DNA from: Paenibacillus melissococcoides
GTDB lineage: Bacteria > Bacillota > Bacilli > Paenibacillales > Paenibacillaceae
Assembly (NCBI GenBank): GCA_944800085.1
Contig: CALYLO010000001.1
Coordinates: 570,501-634,500, forward strand
DNA length: 64,000 bases
Direction: 5' to 3'
In this document: one piece after another, positions 10,765 to 20,904 of the stretch
Position numbering within the stretch: the stretch's first letter is position 1
Layout of the letters: each line of letters begins with the position of its first letter
Made by a program: the position numbers and the translations under genes
Notes under the pieces: model-generated
The model's database searches: none
What the model was told of the DNA's origin: nothing
What the model saw: the letters and a program-made list of their open reading frames with translations, nothing else

Positions 10765-10814
10765 ACAGCGTTCTGCATCCGGGAACTCCCGGTTTGAAGT
10801 AAAGGGGGATAGGA

Positions 10815-12062
10815 ATGTTCAAATTTAACGAGGAGAAGGGCCAATTGAAGTGTTCTTTTTGCGGCAAGTCCCAGGAGCAAGTGCGTAAGCTGGTCGCTGG
10901 ACCAGGCGTATATATATGTGACGAGTGCATCGAGCTTTGCACGGAGATCGTGGAGGAAGAGCTCGGTCACGAGGAAGAGATCGATCTGAAAGACATTCCG
11001 AAGCCGAAGGAGATCCGCGCGATTCTGGATCAATATGTCATCGGCCAGGAGCAGGCGAAGAAATCGCTGTCGGTTGCGGTGTATAATCACTACAAGCGAA
11101 TCAACAGCCAGAACAAAACCGAGGATGTCGAGCTGCAGAAGAGCAACATTCTGCTTGTCGGACCGACGGGTTCCGGGAAGACGCTGCTCGCCCAGACGAT
11201 GGCTAAAATTTTGAATGTGCCGTTTGCGATTGCGGACGCCACGTCGTTGACCGAAGCCGGATATGTCGGCGAAGATGTCGAGAACATTTTGCTGAAGCTG
11301 ATTCAGGCTGCGGACTACGATGTCGAGAAGGCGGAGCGGGGCATTATTTATATCGACGAGATTGACAAGGTGGCGCGCAAGTCCGAGAACCCCTCCATTA
11401 CGAGAGATGTGTCCGGGGAAGGCGTACAGCAGGCGCTGCTCAAGATTTTGGAAGGAACGGTTGCTTCCGTGCCGCCTCAAGGCGGGCGCAAGCATCCGCA
11501 TCAAGAGTTCATCCAGATCGATACGACGAATATTTTGTTCATTTGCGGCGGAGCGTTCGACGGGCTGGAGCAAATTATTAAGCGCCGTGTCGGCAAGAAG
11601 ATTATCGGCTTCAATGCGGACGGCATGCAGAAGGATCTGAAGGCGGGCGAATACTTGACGTTGACGCTTCCGGAAGACCTGCTCAAATTCGGTCTCATTC
11701 CGGAATTCGTCGGCCGCTTGCCGGTCATCTCGACCTTGGAGCCATTGGATGAGCATACGCTGGTCCGTATCTTAAGTGAGCCGAAGAATGCGCTGACGAA
11801 GCAATATCAGAAGCTGCTGGAGATGGACAACGTGAAGCTCGAATTCGAGCCGAGCGCGCTGGAAGCCATTGCGATGGAAGCGATCAAGCGGAATACGGGA
11901 GCACGCGGACTCCGTGCCATTATCGAAGGCATCATGCTGGACGTAATGTACGAAGTGCCGTCCCGGGATGACATTACGACTTGCGTCATTACCGAGCAAG
12001 TCGTGCGCGAACGAATGATTCCGGAACTGACGACGGATAAGAAGCAGGAGGAAAGCGCCTAA
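10815..12062 (+). CDS. clpX: ATP-dependent Clp protease ATP-binding subunit ClpX
   Basis: AAA+ unfoldase that feeds substrates to ClpP. The N-terminal zinc-binding domain has Cys13, Cys16, Cys35 and Cys38. Walker A is GPTGSGKT, Walker B is IIYIDEID, and the ClpP-docking IGF tripeptide is present (KKIIGF). The 415 residues match the family. GGGGGATAGGA precedes the ATG. It directly follows clpP, so both subunits of ClpXP are probably co-transcribed. A hairpin (GGAAAGCGCC/GGCGCTTTTCC) spans the stop codon and may attenuate read-through into ispG. Confidence 0.97.
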   Translation: MFKFNEEKGQLKCSFCGKSQEQVRKLVAGPGVYICDECIELCTEIVEEELGHEEEIDLKDIPKPKEIRAILDQYVIGQEQAKKSLSVAVYNHYKRINSQNKTEDVELQKSNILLVGPTGSGKTLLAQTMAKILNVPFAIADATSLTEAGYVGEDVENILLKLIQAADYDVEKAERGIIYIDEIDKVARKSENPSITRDVSGEGVQQALLKILEGTVASVPPQGGRKHPHQEFIQIDTTNILFICGGAFDGLEQIIKRRVGKKIIGFNADGMQKDLKAGEYLTLTLPEDLLKFGLIPEFVGRLPVISTLEPLDEHTLVRILSEPKNALTKQYQKLLEMDNVKLEFEPSALEAIAMEAIKRNTGARGLRAIIEGIMLDVMYEVPSRDDITTCVITEQVVRERMIPELTTDKKQEESA

Positions 12063-12104
12063 TCGGCGCTTTTCCGTCCGTTTCCGGGCATGGGAGAGAA
12101 TGAT

Positions 12105-13202
12105 ATGTATTTGCGACATCAGACAAGACCTGTACAAGTAGGCAACGTTACGATTGGCGGAAGCAATGACGTCATCATTCAGAGCATGTGCACCACGAAG
12201 ACGGCCGACGTTCAAGCGACCGTGGCCGAGATTCACCGGCTGGAAGAGGCGGGATGCCAGGTCGTGCGCGTCACGGTGAACAATGAAGAAGCGGCGGAAG
12301 CGATCAAGGACATTAAGAAGCAGATCTCGATTCCGCTTGTCGCCGACATTCATTTCGATTATCGTCTGGCGCTGAAGGCGATTGAGAACGGGATCGACAA
12401 GGTCCGCATCAATCCGGGCAATATCGGCCGCCGCCACAAAGTCGAAGCCGTCGTCAAAGCATGCAAAGAACGGGGCATTCCGATCCGAATCGGCGTCAAT
12501 GCCGGTTCATTGGAACATCATCTGCTGGAGAAATACGGGTATCCAACGCCTGAAGCGATGGTCGAGAGCGCGCTGTTCCATATTGGAATTTTGGAAGAGC
12601 TGGATTTTCACGATATTATCGTCTCGCTCAAGGCTTCGGATGTGCCGATGGCCATTGCCGCGTACACGAAGGCTGCGGAAGTCATTCCTTATCCTCTTCA
12701 TCTGGGAATTACGGAAGCCGGAACGCTCTTCTCCGGAACGATCAAGAGCGCTGCCGGTCTCGGCGCGCTGCTCTCGCTGGGCATCGGCTCTACCGTGCGC
12801 GTCAGCCTGAGCGCTGATCCGGTCGAGGAAGTGAAGGTGGCCCGCGAATTGCTCAAATCATTCGGGCTGATCTCGAATGCGGCGACACTGGTCTCTTGTC
12901 CGACCTGCGGACGTCTGGATATCGATCTGTTCTCGATTGCCAATGAAGTCGAAGAATATATATCCAAGATCAAGGTACCGATCAAGGTATCGGTGCTCGG
13001 ATGCGCCGTCAACGGACCGGGCGAGGCTCGCGAGGCGGATATCGGCATTGCGGGCGCGCGCGGCGAAGGATTGCTGTTCCGGTACGGAGAGATGATACGC
13101 AAAGTGCCTGAGTCGGAAATGGTCGCGGAATTGAAAAAAGAAATTGATCAAATCGTCGCGGAGTACGAGCGGACCGGTCAAATTCCGGGGCGCAAGCATT
13201 AA
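12105..13202 (+). CDS. ispG: 4-hydroxy-3-methylbut-2-enyl diphosphate synthase
   Basis: Fe-S enzyme of the MEP isoprenoid pathway that converts MEcPP to HMBPP (GcpE family). Signatures: [22 protein letters not shown], and the C-terminal cluster region with SCPTCGR and [12 protein letters not shown] supplying the cysteines. ATG 12105 ([10 protein letters not shown]) has GGGAGAGA 6 bases upstream. The earlier ATG at 12090 has no ribosome binding site. Position after clpX is not the B. subtilis arrangement. Confidence 0.95.
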   Translation: MYLRHQTRPVQVGNVTIGGSNDVIIQSMCTTKTADVQATVAEIHRLEEAGCQVVRVTVNNEEAAEAIKDIKKQISIPLVADIHFDYRLALKAIENGIDKVRINPGNIGRRHKVEAVVKACKERGIPIRIGVNAGSLEHHLLEKYGYPTPEAMVESALFHIGILEELDFHDIIVSLKASDVPMAIAAYTKAAEVIPYPLHLGITEAGTLFSGTIKSAAGLGALLSLGIGSTVRVSLSADPVEEVKVARELLKSFGLISNAATLVSCPTCGRLDIDLFSIANEVEEYISKIKVPIKVSVLGCAVNGPGEAREADIGIAGARGEGLLFRYGEMIRKVPESEMVAELKKEIDQIVAEYERTGQIPGRKH

Positions 13203-13219
13203 GCGAGTCGATATACTGA

Positions 13220-13250
13220 GAAGCCGGCGCAGGATGCGCCGGCTTCTTCC
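13220..13250. terminator. Terminator between ispG and bactofilin gene
   Basis: GAAGCCGGCGC pairs perfectly with GCGCCGGCTTC around a 5-nt loop between two convergent genes. It probably serves ispG, with a short TTC-rich tail. Confidence 0.7.
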
Positions 13251-13260
13251 TATGTAAGGG

Positions 13261-13674
13261 CTAGATGCCGCTCTCGCTGGCCGACAAGGCCGCGCCGCTG
13301 TCTTGCGGGACCTTAGCGGAGGCTGCCTTCGCTTCGCCCATGGAGCTCGTTCCATTGAATTGCCCGCCATCCTTAATAATGAACGCGGTGCAGGTCGCAT
13401 TGCCGTTCAGCTGCCCGGTCGATTCGATGACCAGGGAGCCGGAAGCAGTCACATCGCCCGTCAGCGAGCCGGCGATCACGACGCTAACTCCTTCCACGTC
13501 AGCGTATACAACGCCCGTCTCACCGATCGTAACATTGCGGCTGCAGCGGATCGAGCCGCGAATGCGCCCCTCTATCCGCAGATCGGTCTCGCAATCCACC
13601 GTTCCCTCCAATGTGGTCGCCTGGCCGATTAACGTGTCTGTGCCAGGCGGCCTTTTTTCATTTCTGGAAAACAT
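13261..13674 (-). CDS. Bactofilin-family polymer-forming protein
   Basis: 137-residue protein with a central right-handed beta-helix type repeat region (TDLRIEGRIRGSIRCSRNVTIGETGVVYADVEG... GDVTASGSLVIESTGQLNG) and flexible tails, typical of bactofilins (DUF583). Such proteins polymerise at the membrane without nucleotide and can localise peptidoglycan hydrolases. It lies immediately downstream of a membrane-anchored M23 peptidase on the same strand, a recurrent pairing. Confidence 0.88.
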   Translation of the reverse strand: MFSRNEKRPPGTDTLIGQATTLEGTVDCETDLRIEGRIRGSIRCSRNVTIGETGVVYADVEGVSVVIAGSLTGDVTASGSLVIESTGQLNGNATCTAFIIKDGGQFNGTSSMGEAKAASAKVPQDSGAALSASESGI

Positions 13675-13697
13675 CTATCTGCTCCTCTCTTCGCTTT

Positions 13698-14732
13698 TCA
13701 TTTTCTTGACTTGTCTCCGGCACCGATATAGATGGCGGGATCCACCGCCTCTTCGCCTTTGCGGACCTCGAAATGCAAGTGAGCGCCGGTGCTTCTGCCG
13801 GTCGAGCCCATCTTGCCGATCACCTGCCCTTTACTCACCTGATCTCCGGTATGAACGCTGCGCTCGCTGAGATGGAGGTAGCGGGTAGTCAGCGATGAAC
13901 CATGATCGATGATAAGGTAGTTGCCCTTCATTTTATCGTAATTCGAGGCGATCACTTTGCCGTCTGCTGCGGCGTAGACGGGATCCCCCATGTCCCCTCC
14001 AATATCCAGCCCGGAATGGAACGCGCTGCTTCCAAAGAACGGGTCGGATCGGCTGCCGAAGCGGGACGTAACATAGGTGCTGTCCGTCGGCCAGAAGGTA
14101 GGGGTGGAATCGAGCCGCTGCTTGAATGTCTCCGCTTGCAACAACAGGGCGGGCATCGTTCTCATCCACCTCTGCCATGTCGCTTCCATCCGGCGCAGCT
14201 GCCGATGCGTATCTGCCAAGGAATTCGATGGTGCCGTCAGCAGATGAGGGCGGACATCGGGTGGGCTGTCATCGGACCAGGCCTGAATATATTCTCCGCC
14301 GACGGGAAGCCGGCTGGCTTCGCCCAGCGAGTAGGTCTTGCCGGAGGAAGAGCCGGCCGGGGACGGTACCGCTTCACCCGAGGCGCGCAAGTATTGCTTC
14401 AGCTGCAGCTCCCACTGCGCCACCTGGTCCATTCGCTCCTTCATCTTGTTCGATTCGGTCACAAGGGCGGATAATTGGCGGTGGGCGAGCGCAAGCTGCT
14501 CCTTCTTCTCGGTTATATCCGATTCCAGCTTCGCCTGCTGCGAACGCATGGTATTCAACGACGCCGTCTGGGCGATGACAAGAGTTATCGCTGCCGTGAT
14601 CGATACGATGACCGCAATTCCGGCAACCGTGATGAGCAGCGTCGGCATGCTGAATTGAACCGCCGGACGGCCGGCTCCGCGAATCAGCATCCACGTCCAA
14701 CGCTTGCTGCGCTTCGTAGTCATATTAGCCAT
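13698..14732 (-). CDS. Membrane-anchored M23 (LytM) endopeptidase
   Basis: About 344 residues. A basic N-terminus precedes one transmembrane helix (TLLITVAGIAVIVSITAAI), then a coiled coil and a C-terminal M23 domain. Zinc ligands and catalytic residues are intact: HSGLDIGG (H...D) and HLHFEV. It is expected to cleave peptidoglycan cross-bridges outside the membrane. AGGAGG lies just before ATG 14732 (MANM). ATG 14723 (MTTK) has better spacing. The open frame to 14792 has no ribosome binding site. It precedes the bactofilin gene and is probably in one operon with it. Confidence 0.88.
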   Translation of the reverse strand: MANMTTKRSKRWTWMLIRGAGRPAVQFSMPTLLITVAGIAVIVSITAAITLVIAQTASLNTMRSQQAKLESDITEKKEQLALAHRQLSALVTESNKMKERMDQVAQWELQLKQYLRASGEAVPSPAGSSSGKTYSLGEASRLPVGGEYIQAWSDDSPPDVRPHLLTAPSNSLADTHRQLRRMEATWQRWMRTMPALLLQAETFKQRLDSTPTFWPTDSTYVTSRFGSRSDPFFGSSAFHSGLDIGGDMGDPVYAAADGKVIASNYDKMKGNYLIIDHGSSLTTRYLHLSERSVHTGDQVSKGQVIGKMGSTGRSTGAHLHFEVRKGEEAVDPAIYIGAGDKSRK

Positions 14733-14907
14733 ATCCTCCTGATGGATAATCGGAAAAACAAAACGCTTTCCTGCAACACTCCTATTGTACATGAGGCACA
14801 GTAAAATGTAACCAGTTTTTTGGCAAGTTTTGATGATTGTTCACGATACATGGGGAGATGTGTCTTGCAGGGAGCTTATCATTTCTCATTCCCTGTTCAG
14901 GAGCCAC

Positions 14908-14937
14908 TTATAATGCATCCGGCAAAGGGTAATACTA
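14908..14937 (+). promoter_or_regulatory. Sigma-F-type promoter of lonB
   Basis: TTATA (14908-14912), 15-base spacer, GGTAATACTA (14928-14937). The downstream element fits the sigma-F consensus GGNRANANTW at every specified position, and the upstream element fits GYWTA at 4 of 5. B. subtilis lonB is a forespore sigma-F gene, which supports the call. Confidence 0.65.
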
Positions 14938-14997
14938 CCAAGTATTGAACTTTACCGGATTTCTTGCACCATGGGGCCGCTACGGGAGGATGAAACG

Positions 14998-16728
14998 ATG
15001 AATCTAAGTATTATATTAATGTTGATTAATGCGTTTTTTGCCGTTGTAATCGGGATATATTTCTGGAATCTGCTGCGGAATCAGAAGGGCAACCGGACCG
15101 CTGTCGACCGCGAATCGAAAAAGGAAATGGATAAGCTGAACAAGCTGCGCTCCATCTCGCTGACGAAACCGTTGGCGGAGAAGACGAGACCGAGCTCGAT
15201 GAACGACATCGTCGGACAACGCGACGGATTGAAGGCGCTCAAGGCTGCGCTGTGCAGCTCGAATCCGCAGCATGTGATCGTGTACGGTCCGCCCGGCGTC
15301 GGCAAGACGGCGGCCGCCCGCGTCGTGCTGGAGGAGGCGAAAAAGAATCCAAGCTCTCCCTTTACGAAGGAAGCCAAATTCACTGAAATCGATGCGACGA
15401 CCGCCCGGTTCGACGAGCGGGGGATCGCCGATCCGCTTATCGGTTCCGTTCATGATCCGATTTATCAGGGAGCCGGAGCGATGGGCGTCGCCGGCATTCC
15501 CCAGCCGAAGCCGGGCGCCGTCACGAAGGCGCATGGAGGCATACTGTTCATCGATGAGATCGGCGAACTGCACCCGATTCAGATGAACAAGCTGCTGAAG
15601 GTGCTCGAGGATCGGAAGGTATTCCTGGAGAGCGCCTATTATAATTCGGAGGATTCCAATATACCGACTTATATTCATGACATCTTTCAAAACGGGCTTC
15701 CGGCCGATTTCCGCCTTGTCGGCGCGACGACGCGTTCACCGCAGGAGCTGCCTCCCGCGCTGCGTTCACGCTGCATGGAGGTCTATTTCCGCCCGCTGCT
15801 GCCTGCGGAAATTGAATCGATTGCCGAGCATGCGGTGCGCAAGATCGGCTTCCCGCCGTCCGAAGCTGCGGTCAATATGGTGAAGCGCTATGCCACGAAC
15901 GGCCGGGAAGCGGTCAACATGATCCAGCTCGCCGCCGGTCTGGCGATGTCGGAGGGGCGCTCGGCCATCGAGGGCGCCGATGTGGAATGGGTCGCGAACA
16001 GCAGCCAGATTCCGCCGCGTCCGGACCGGAAGGTGCCGTCCGAGCCGCAGATTGGCCTGGTGAACGGATTGGCCGTCTACGGACCGAGTATGGGGGCGCT
16101 GCTGGAGATCGAGGTGAATGCGGTACGGGTCAAAAACGGCACCGGAACCTACACCATCACCGGCGTTGTCGATGAAGAGGAGCTGGGAGGCGGCAGCCGC
16201 ACCCTTCGCCGCAAAAGCATGGCCAAGGGCTCGGTGGAAAATGTGCTTACGGTGCTGCGCAGCCTTGGCTACGAACCGTCCAATTACGATCTGCATATCA
16301 ATTTCCCGGGAGGCTCGCCGGTTGACGGCCCGTCGGCCGGGGTCGCGATGGTGATCGCGATCGCGTCCGCGATGAACCAGTGGCCGGTAGACAACAAGCT
16401 GGCGATGACCGGGGAGATCAGCATCCATGGCCGGGTCAAGCCGGTTGGCGGCGTATTGGCGAAGGTGGAAGCCGCTTTCCAGGCGGGAGCGACGCGCGTG
16501 CTGATCCCGAAGGAGAACTGGCTCGAAATCTTCGCCGACCTGGAGGGAGGACTGCAGGTCATTCCGATCGAGCATGTGGACGAAGCGTTCGCTCACACCT
16601 TCGGCCATGTGATGGAGGAAGGGGCGCATCCGGCGGCGAAGCCTTATGAACGGGCTGCGGGGGCGGCGATGCCGCTCTTGCATGCGGAAGCCTCGGAGAA
16701 GGGAACCCATCCCGACTCGAAGGGATGA
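14998..16728 (+). CDS. lonB: Membrane-associated ATP-dependent protease LonB
   Basis: AAA+ Lon-type protease of sporulating bacteria, forespore-expressed in B. subtilis. It has an N-terminal transmembrane helix (about residues 3-22), Walker [10 protein letters not shown] and Walker B ILFIDEIGE. The C-terminal S16 protease domain has catalytic Ser in DGPSAG and Lys in GGVLAKV. It lacks the N-terminal substrate domain of LonA. GGGAGG lies before ATG 14998, and the upstream in-frame ATG at 14971 lacks one. About 576 residues. It precedes lonA as in B. subtilis. Confidence 0.95.
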   Translation: MNLSIILMLINAFFAVVIGIYFWNLLRNQKGNRTAVDRESKKEMDKLNKLRSISLTKPLAEKTRPSSMNDIVGQRDGLKALKAALCSSNPQHVIVYGPPGVGKTAAARVVLEEAKKNPSSPFTKEAKFTEIDATTARFDERGIADPLIGSVHDPIYQGAGAMGVAGIPQPKPGAVTKAHGGILFIDEIGELHPIQMNKLLKVLEDRKVFLESAYYNSEDSNIPTYIHDIFQNGLPADFRLVGATTRSPQELPPALRSRCMEVYFRPLLPAEIESIAEHAVRKIGFPPSEAAVNMVKRYATNGREAVNMIQLAAGLAMSEGRSAIEGADVEWVANSSQIPPRPDRKVPSEPQIGLVNGLAVYGPSMGALLEIEVNAVRVKNGTGTYTITGVVDEEELGGGSRTLRRKSMAKGSVENVLTVLRSLGYEPSNYDLHINFPGGSPVDGPSAGVAMVIAIASAMNQWPVDNKLAMTGEISIHGRVKPVGGVLAKVEAAFQAGATRVLIPKENWLEIFADLEGGLQVIPIEHVDEAFAHTFGHVMEEGAHPAAKPYERAAGAAMPLLHAEASEKGTHPDSKG

Positions 16729-16738
16729 GGACAGGAAA

Positions 16739-16768
16739 TTGGAGTTTTGCTTGAACATTTGATAAAAT
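16739..16768 (+). promoter_or_regulatory. Putative promoter of lonA
   Basis: TTGGAG (16739-16744), 18-base spacer, TAAAAT (16763-16768), 49 bases before the preferred lonA start. This would let lonA be expressed independently of the sporulation gene lonB. Confidence 0.5.
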
Positions 16769-16817
16769 ATTGGTTACATGTGCATTTACAACAAGCATAA
16801 CCATGGGGGTGCGATCG

Positions 16818-19151
16818 ATGGGGCTTAAACCTATAAAAAGTCGGCGTCTGCCTCTTCTGCCGCTGAGAGGCCTGCTCGTCTACCCGAGCATGGTGCTTCA
16901 TCTTGATGTCGGGCGCGACAAATCGGTCAAGGCGCTGGAGCAAGCCATGATGGAGGATCAGATGCTGCTGCTGTGCTCCCAGTCCGAGGTGAGCATCGAA
17001 GAGCCGTCTCAGGAAGACATCTTTCGCATTGGAACGATAGCCAAGGTGCGCCAAATGCTGCGTCTGCCGAACAGCACCATCCGGGTGTTGGTCGAAGGCG
17101 TGGAGCGTGCGGAAATCGCAGAATATGTGCCGAATGAAGAATATTACGAGGTCGATGCGACACCGCTGCATGATGAAGGTAACGGGCCTTCATCCGAGAC
17201 CGAAGCTTTGATGCGGATGGTATTGACGCAGTTCGAGAACTATGTCCATATGTCGAAGAAAGTGACGCCGGAGACGCTGACGGCTGTGACCGATATTGCG
17301 GAGCCGGGGCGTCTGGCGGATGTCATCGCCAGCCATCTCCCGTTGAAGATGAAGGATAAGCAGGAACTGCTCGAGACGGTCTCCGCCGCCGAGAGGCTGA
17401 ACAAGCTTCTCCAAATGCTGAACAACGAGAGCGAAGTGCTGGAGCTGGAGAAGAAGATCAACCAGCGCGTTAAGAAGCAGATGGAGAAGACGCAGAAGGA
17501 ATATTATTTGCGGGAGCAGATGAAGGCGATTCAGAAGGAGCTCGGCGACAAGGAAGGGCGCGCGGGCGAGATTGATGAGCTGCGTTCGCAGCTTGCTGAG
17601 CTGGAAGCCCCCGACAAGGTGAAGGACAAAATCCAGAAGGAAATCGATCGGCTGGAGAAGATGCCTTCCACTTCGGCGGAAGGATCGGTAATCCGCAACT
17701 ATATTGACTGGTTATTCCTTATTCCATGGTCCAAACGCACGGAAGACGATCTTGATCTCCATAAGGCGGAAGCCATCCTGGATGAAGATCATTACGGTCT
17801 TGACAAGCCGAAGGAGCGGGTGCTGGAGTATTTGGCCGTGCAGAAGATGGTGAAGCGGATGAAGGGCCCGATCCTGTGTCTGGTCGGCCCTCCGGGTGTC
17901 GGGAAGACCTCGCTTGCCCGCTCCATTGCCAAGTCGCTTGGGCGCCAGTTCATTCGCATCTCGCTCGGCGGCGTGCGCGATGAAGCGGAAATCCGCGGCC
18001 ATCGCCGCACCTATGTGGGCGCGATGCCGGGGCGCATCGTGCAGGCGATGAAGAATGCAGGGACGATGAACCCGGTCCTGCTGCTGGACGAGATCGACAA
18101 GATGGCGTCCGATTTCCGCGGGGATCCGGCTTCCGCCCTGCTGGAAGTGCTGGATCCGGAGCAGAACAACGCGTTCAGCGACCACTTTGTCGAGCTGCCG
18201 GTGGATCTGTCCCATGTCATGTTCGTGACGACGGCCAATGCGGTACATAATATTCCGCGTCCGCTGCTGGACCGGATGGAAATGATCTCGCTCTCGGGAT
18301 ATACGGAGCTGGAGAAGCTTGAGATTGCGTCCCGCCACCTCTTGCCGAAGCAGAAGCGGGAGCATGGGTTGGAGGACGGCCAGCTGCATGTCGAAGAAGG
18401 CGTCGTGCGCCGGGTCATCCGGGAATATACCCGCGAGGCGGGCGTAAGGCAGCTGGAGCAGCAGCTGGCTGCGCTGTGCCGCAAAGCAGCGCGGAAAATC
18501 GTATCGGACGGCGTGACTGAAGTCACGATCCAAGCCGATGAACTAACCGACTATTTGGGAGTGGCCAGATACCGTTATGGCCTGGCGGAGCAGCATAATC
18601 AGGTGGGGACGGTCACCGGACTCGCCTGGACCGAGGTTGGCGGCGATACCCTCAATGTCGAAGTGAGCGTCGTGCCGGGCACCGGCAAGCTGCTGCTGAC
18701 CGGCAAGCTGGGAGACGTCATGAAGGAATCCGCCCAGGCGGCGTTCAGCTACATCCGTTCCCGAGCCGCCGAATTTCACCTGGAATCCGATTTCCATGAG
18801 AAGATCGACATTCATATCCACGTCCCGGAAGGAGCGATTCCGAAGGACGGCCCGTCGGCAGGGATTACGATGGCGACGGCACTCGTCTCGGCGCTGACGA
18901 ACCGCTATGTCTCGAAGGATGTCGCGATGACCGGGGAGATAACGCTCCGCGGCCGGGTTCTGCCGATCGGGGGCTTGAAGGAGAAGTCACTTGCCGCCTT
19001 GCGGGCCGGCATCAAGACCGTCATTTATCCAGCGGAAAATATGCGGGACCTGAACGATATACCAGAGAGCGTCCGCCAGGAGATGACATTCATACCGGCG
19101 GCGCACATGGATGAAGTGCTGCAGCATGCCTTGCTGGAGCAGCAAGGTTGA
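16818..19151 (+). CDS. lon: ATP-dependent protease La (LonA)
   Basis: Soluble AAA+ protease that degrades misfolded and regulatory proteins. Domains in order: N-terminal LON substrate-binding domain ([15 protein letters not shown]), coiled coil (about 190-290), AAA+ module with GPPGVGKTS and [10 protein letters not shown], and the S16 protease domain with catalytic Ser in KDGPSAG and Lys in [11 protein letters not shown] 16818 has GGGGGTG upstream and gives 777 residues, close to B. subtilis LonA. ATG 16803 is an alternative. Confidence 0.96.
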   Translation: MGLKPIKSRRLPLLPLRGLLVYPSMVLHLDVGRDKSVKALEQAMMEDQMLLLCSQSEVSIEEPSQEDIFRIGTIAKVRQMLRLPNSTIRVLVEGVERAEIAEYVPNEEYYEVDATPLHDEGNGPSSETEALMRMVLTQFENYVHMSKKVTPETLTAVTDIAEPGRLADVIASHLPLKMKDKQELLETVSAAERLNKLLQMLNNESEVLELEKKINQRVKKQMEKTQKEYYLREQMKAIQKELGDKEGRAGEIDELRSQLAELEAPDKVKDKIQKEIDRLEKMPSTSAEGSVIRNYIDWLFLIPWSKRTEDDLDLHKAEAILDEDHYGLDKPKERVLEYLAVQKMVKRMKGPILCLVGPPGVGKTSLARSIAKSLGRQFIRISLGGVRDEAEIRGHRRTYVGAMPGRIVQAMKNAGTMNPVLLLDEIDKMASDFRGDPASALLEVLDPEQNNAFSDHFVELPVDLSHVMFVTTANAVHNIPRPLLDRMEMISLSGYTELEKLEIASRHLLPKQKREHGLEDGQLHVEEGVVRRVIREYTREAGVRQLEQQLAALCRKAARKIVSDGVTEVTIQADELTDYLGVARYRYGLAEQHNQVGTVTGLAWTEVGGDTLNVEVSVVPGTGKLLLTGKLGDVMKESAQAAFSYIRSRAAEFHLESDFHEKIDIHIHVPEGAIPKDGPSAGITMATALVSALTNRYVSKDVAMTGEITLRGRVLPIGGLKEKSLAALRAGIKTVIYPAENMRDLNDIPESVRQEMTFIPAAHMDEVLQHALLEQQG

Positions 19152-19274
19152 TTGCCCCCAGCGCCAGCGCAGCGGGAGCCTTAGAAGAGGTGTCCCAGCG
19201 GCAGGCCCTGGAAGCGATGAACGCTATTTATCCTAATGGATGAATAGTTGAAAATAGGCGCTCGCGCCATCACG

Positions 19275-19308
19275 TACCGCCCGGGACCAAACCGGGCGGT
19301 ATTTTTTT
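19275..19308 (+). terminator. lonA terminator
   Basis: TACCGCCCGG pairs with CCGGGCGGTA across 7 nt, followed by TTTTTTT. It lies 124 bases after the lon stop. Confidence 0.9.
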
Positions 19309-19375
19309 GATCAGGAACATGCGGCTACTACAAACTGCGGGGCTCGTCGCGGAGGAAGCCCAGTGATCCCTGTGT

Positions 19376-19515
19376 GCTCCTTATGGTCAATGCCCCCGTT
19401 GTACAGAAGCGGAAAGCCCCTCGCTTGCTCCTTATGGTCAATATCCCCATCTTGCAGGAAGCGGAAACTCCGGCTTATTTCTTATGATCAATATCCCAAT
19501 CGATCTGGGAGCGAA
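19376..19515. repeat. Degenerate tandem repeat, about 51-bp period
   Basis: Three units begin at about 19376, 19427 and 19477. Each has a CTCCTTATGGTCAATATCCC-like head followed a few bases later by a TTGCAGGAAGCGGAAA-like tail, and the third is the most diverged. Similar modules occur at 52380-52850. No open frame is convincing here. Confidence 0.65.
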
Positions 19516-19664
19516 GAATCATTTATATAGAGAGTTCCAAAGACAGAGGTGGGGATAGTCTTAACGAATGTAATTGTATTACTGAATATTAACAATAATT
19601 ATCCCGTTTGCAAGCTAATCGAGAAATGTTCAAAATTGAAATGACTTGTTGGGTTGAGGTATAT

Positions 19665-19945
19665 CCTGAACGTTGGGGAGACTGTACAAAAGGAAGCAGC
19701 CCCCCTGAGTGCCGGGGAGACTGTGCAAAAGGAAGGGGCACCCCCTGAGTGCCGGGGAGACTGTACAAAAGGAAGCAGCCCCCCTGAGTACCGGGGAGAC
19801 TGTGCAAAAGGAAGGGGCACCCCCTGAGTGCCGGGGAGACTGTGCAAAAGGAAGGGGCACCCCTAAGCGCCGGGGAGACTGTGCAAAAGGAAGGGGCATC
19901 CCTAAGCGCCGGGGATACTGGCCAAAAGGAAGCAGCACCCCCTGG
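19665..19945. repeat. Minisatellite, seven units of about 39-40 bp
   Basis: Each unit carries CCTGAGYRCCGGGGAGACT followed by GTRCAAAAGGAAG and then a C-rich stretch. Units begin at about 19665 and recur to 19901, with a final partial unit. The whole period is similar between units, so there are no CRISPR-like unique spacers. A related core occurs twice at 54126-54207. The 19152-20040 gap holds only this, the previous repeat and the lonA terminator. Confidence 0.85.
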
Positions 19946-20040
19946 CGCAAGGGAATGCGCTTTGTGCAGAGTCGTTGAAGTAGTGTACAATAGAGGCACG
20001 ATTAGGACAGATATACACATCGTTTAAGGGAGCACGAAAT

Positions 20041-20664
20041 ATGAAGATTACGAATGCCGAATTTATTATTAGCGCGGTCGGTCCGGCCCAATATCCGGAC
20101 GACGGGTTTCCGGAGATCGGTCTTGCCGGCCGTTCCAATGTGGGGAAGTCGTCCCTCATTAATAAGATGATTATGCGCAAAAATCTGGCCCGCACCAGCT
20201 CGCAGCCGGGCAAGACGCAACAGCTTAACTATTACCGGATTAATGATAATATGTACTTCGTCGATGTCCCGGGATACGGCTATGCCAAGGTGTCCAAAGC
20301 GCAGCGCGCCGCTTGGGGCAAAATGATCGAGGCTTACTTCCGCGAACGCGAAGCGCTGCGGCTCGTGCTGCTCGTCGTTGATCTGCGCCATCCGCCTACC
20401 GAGGACGACTGCATGATGCATCAGTGGCTGACGCATTATGAGGTGCCTGTCGCCGTTGTCGCCACCAAGGCCGATAAAGTGCCGAAAAGCCGCTGGCCCA
20501 AGCATCTGAAGCAGGTTCGGACGACGCTTGGTCTGGACGCGGATACGCCGCTTGTTCTGTTCTCGGCCGAGACTGGGCAGGGCCGCGAGGATCTGTGGGA
20601 TATTATTCTGTCTCACCAATCTTCCGGGGAAGCAGACGAGGAGGGGTTGCATTCGAGTGAATAA
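20041..20664 (+). CDS. engB: Ribosome biogenesis GTPase (YihA/YsxC/EngB)
   Basis: Essential TRAFAC-class GTPase needed for maturation of the 50S subunit. G1 is [10 protein letters not shown]3 is DVPGYGYA and G4 is TKADK. 207 residues with the usual short C-terminal helix. GGGAG lies 9 bases before the ATG. It follows lonA as in B. subtilis (ysxC). Confidence 0.95.
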   Translation: MKITNAEFIISAVGPAQYPDDGFPEIGLAGRSNVGKSSLINKMIMRKNLARTSSQPGKTQQLNYYRINDNMYFVDVPGYGYAKVSKAQRAAWGKMIEAYFREREALRLVLLVVDLRHPPTEDDCMMHQWLTHYEVPVAVVATKADKVPKSRWPKHLKQVRTTLGLDADTPLVLFSAETGQGREDLWDIILSHQSSGEADEEGLHSSE

Positions 20665-20904
20665 TTATGCAACTGGGGTGGATAGGCTATCGACCATAAA
20701 ATCGATGATCGCATGAGGGAGAATGCGCTGGAACTATTATTTAGTGAGGATTGCGGGAGAAACATTGGCTCAATTCCGGCTGATTGCGATTTTTTCAAAA
20801 ATCCACTCGTATTTGGCGGCTTGTAAACAGGAATTCACTTTGGCGTTGTAGTATAATAAGAGTATGATTTTTCATGCAGTAAAAACGAATTGAGGAGAGT
20901 TTTT

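Noticed and set aside
19665..19945. CRISPR array
   Set aside because: The entire 39-40 bp period is similar between units, so there are no unique spacers, and no cas genes lie nearby. It is a minisatellite.
19589..20020. Repeat protein (FCTVSPALRG units) on the minus strand
   Set aside because: The frames arise from the minisatellite, are open in several overlapping registers, and have no ribosome binding site or codon preference.
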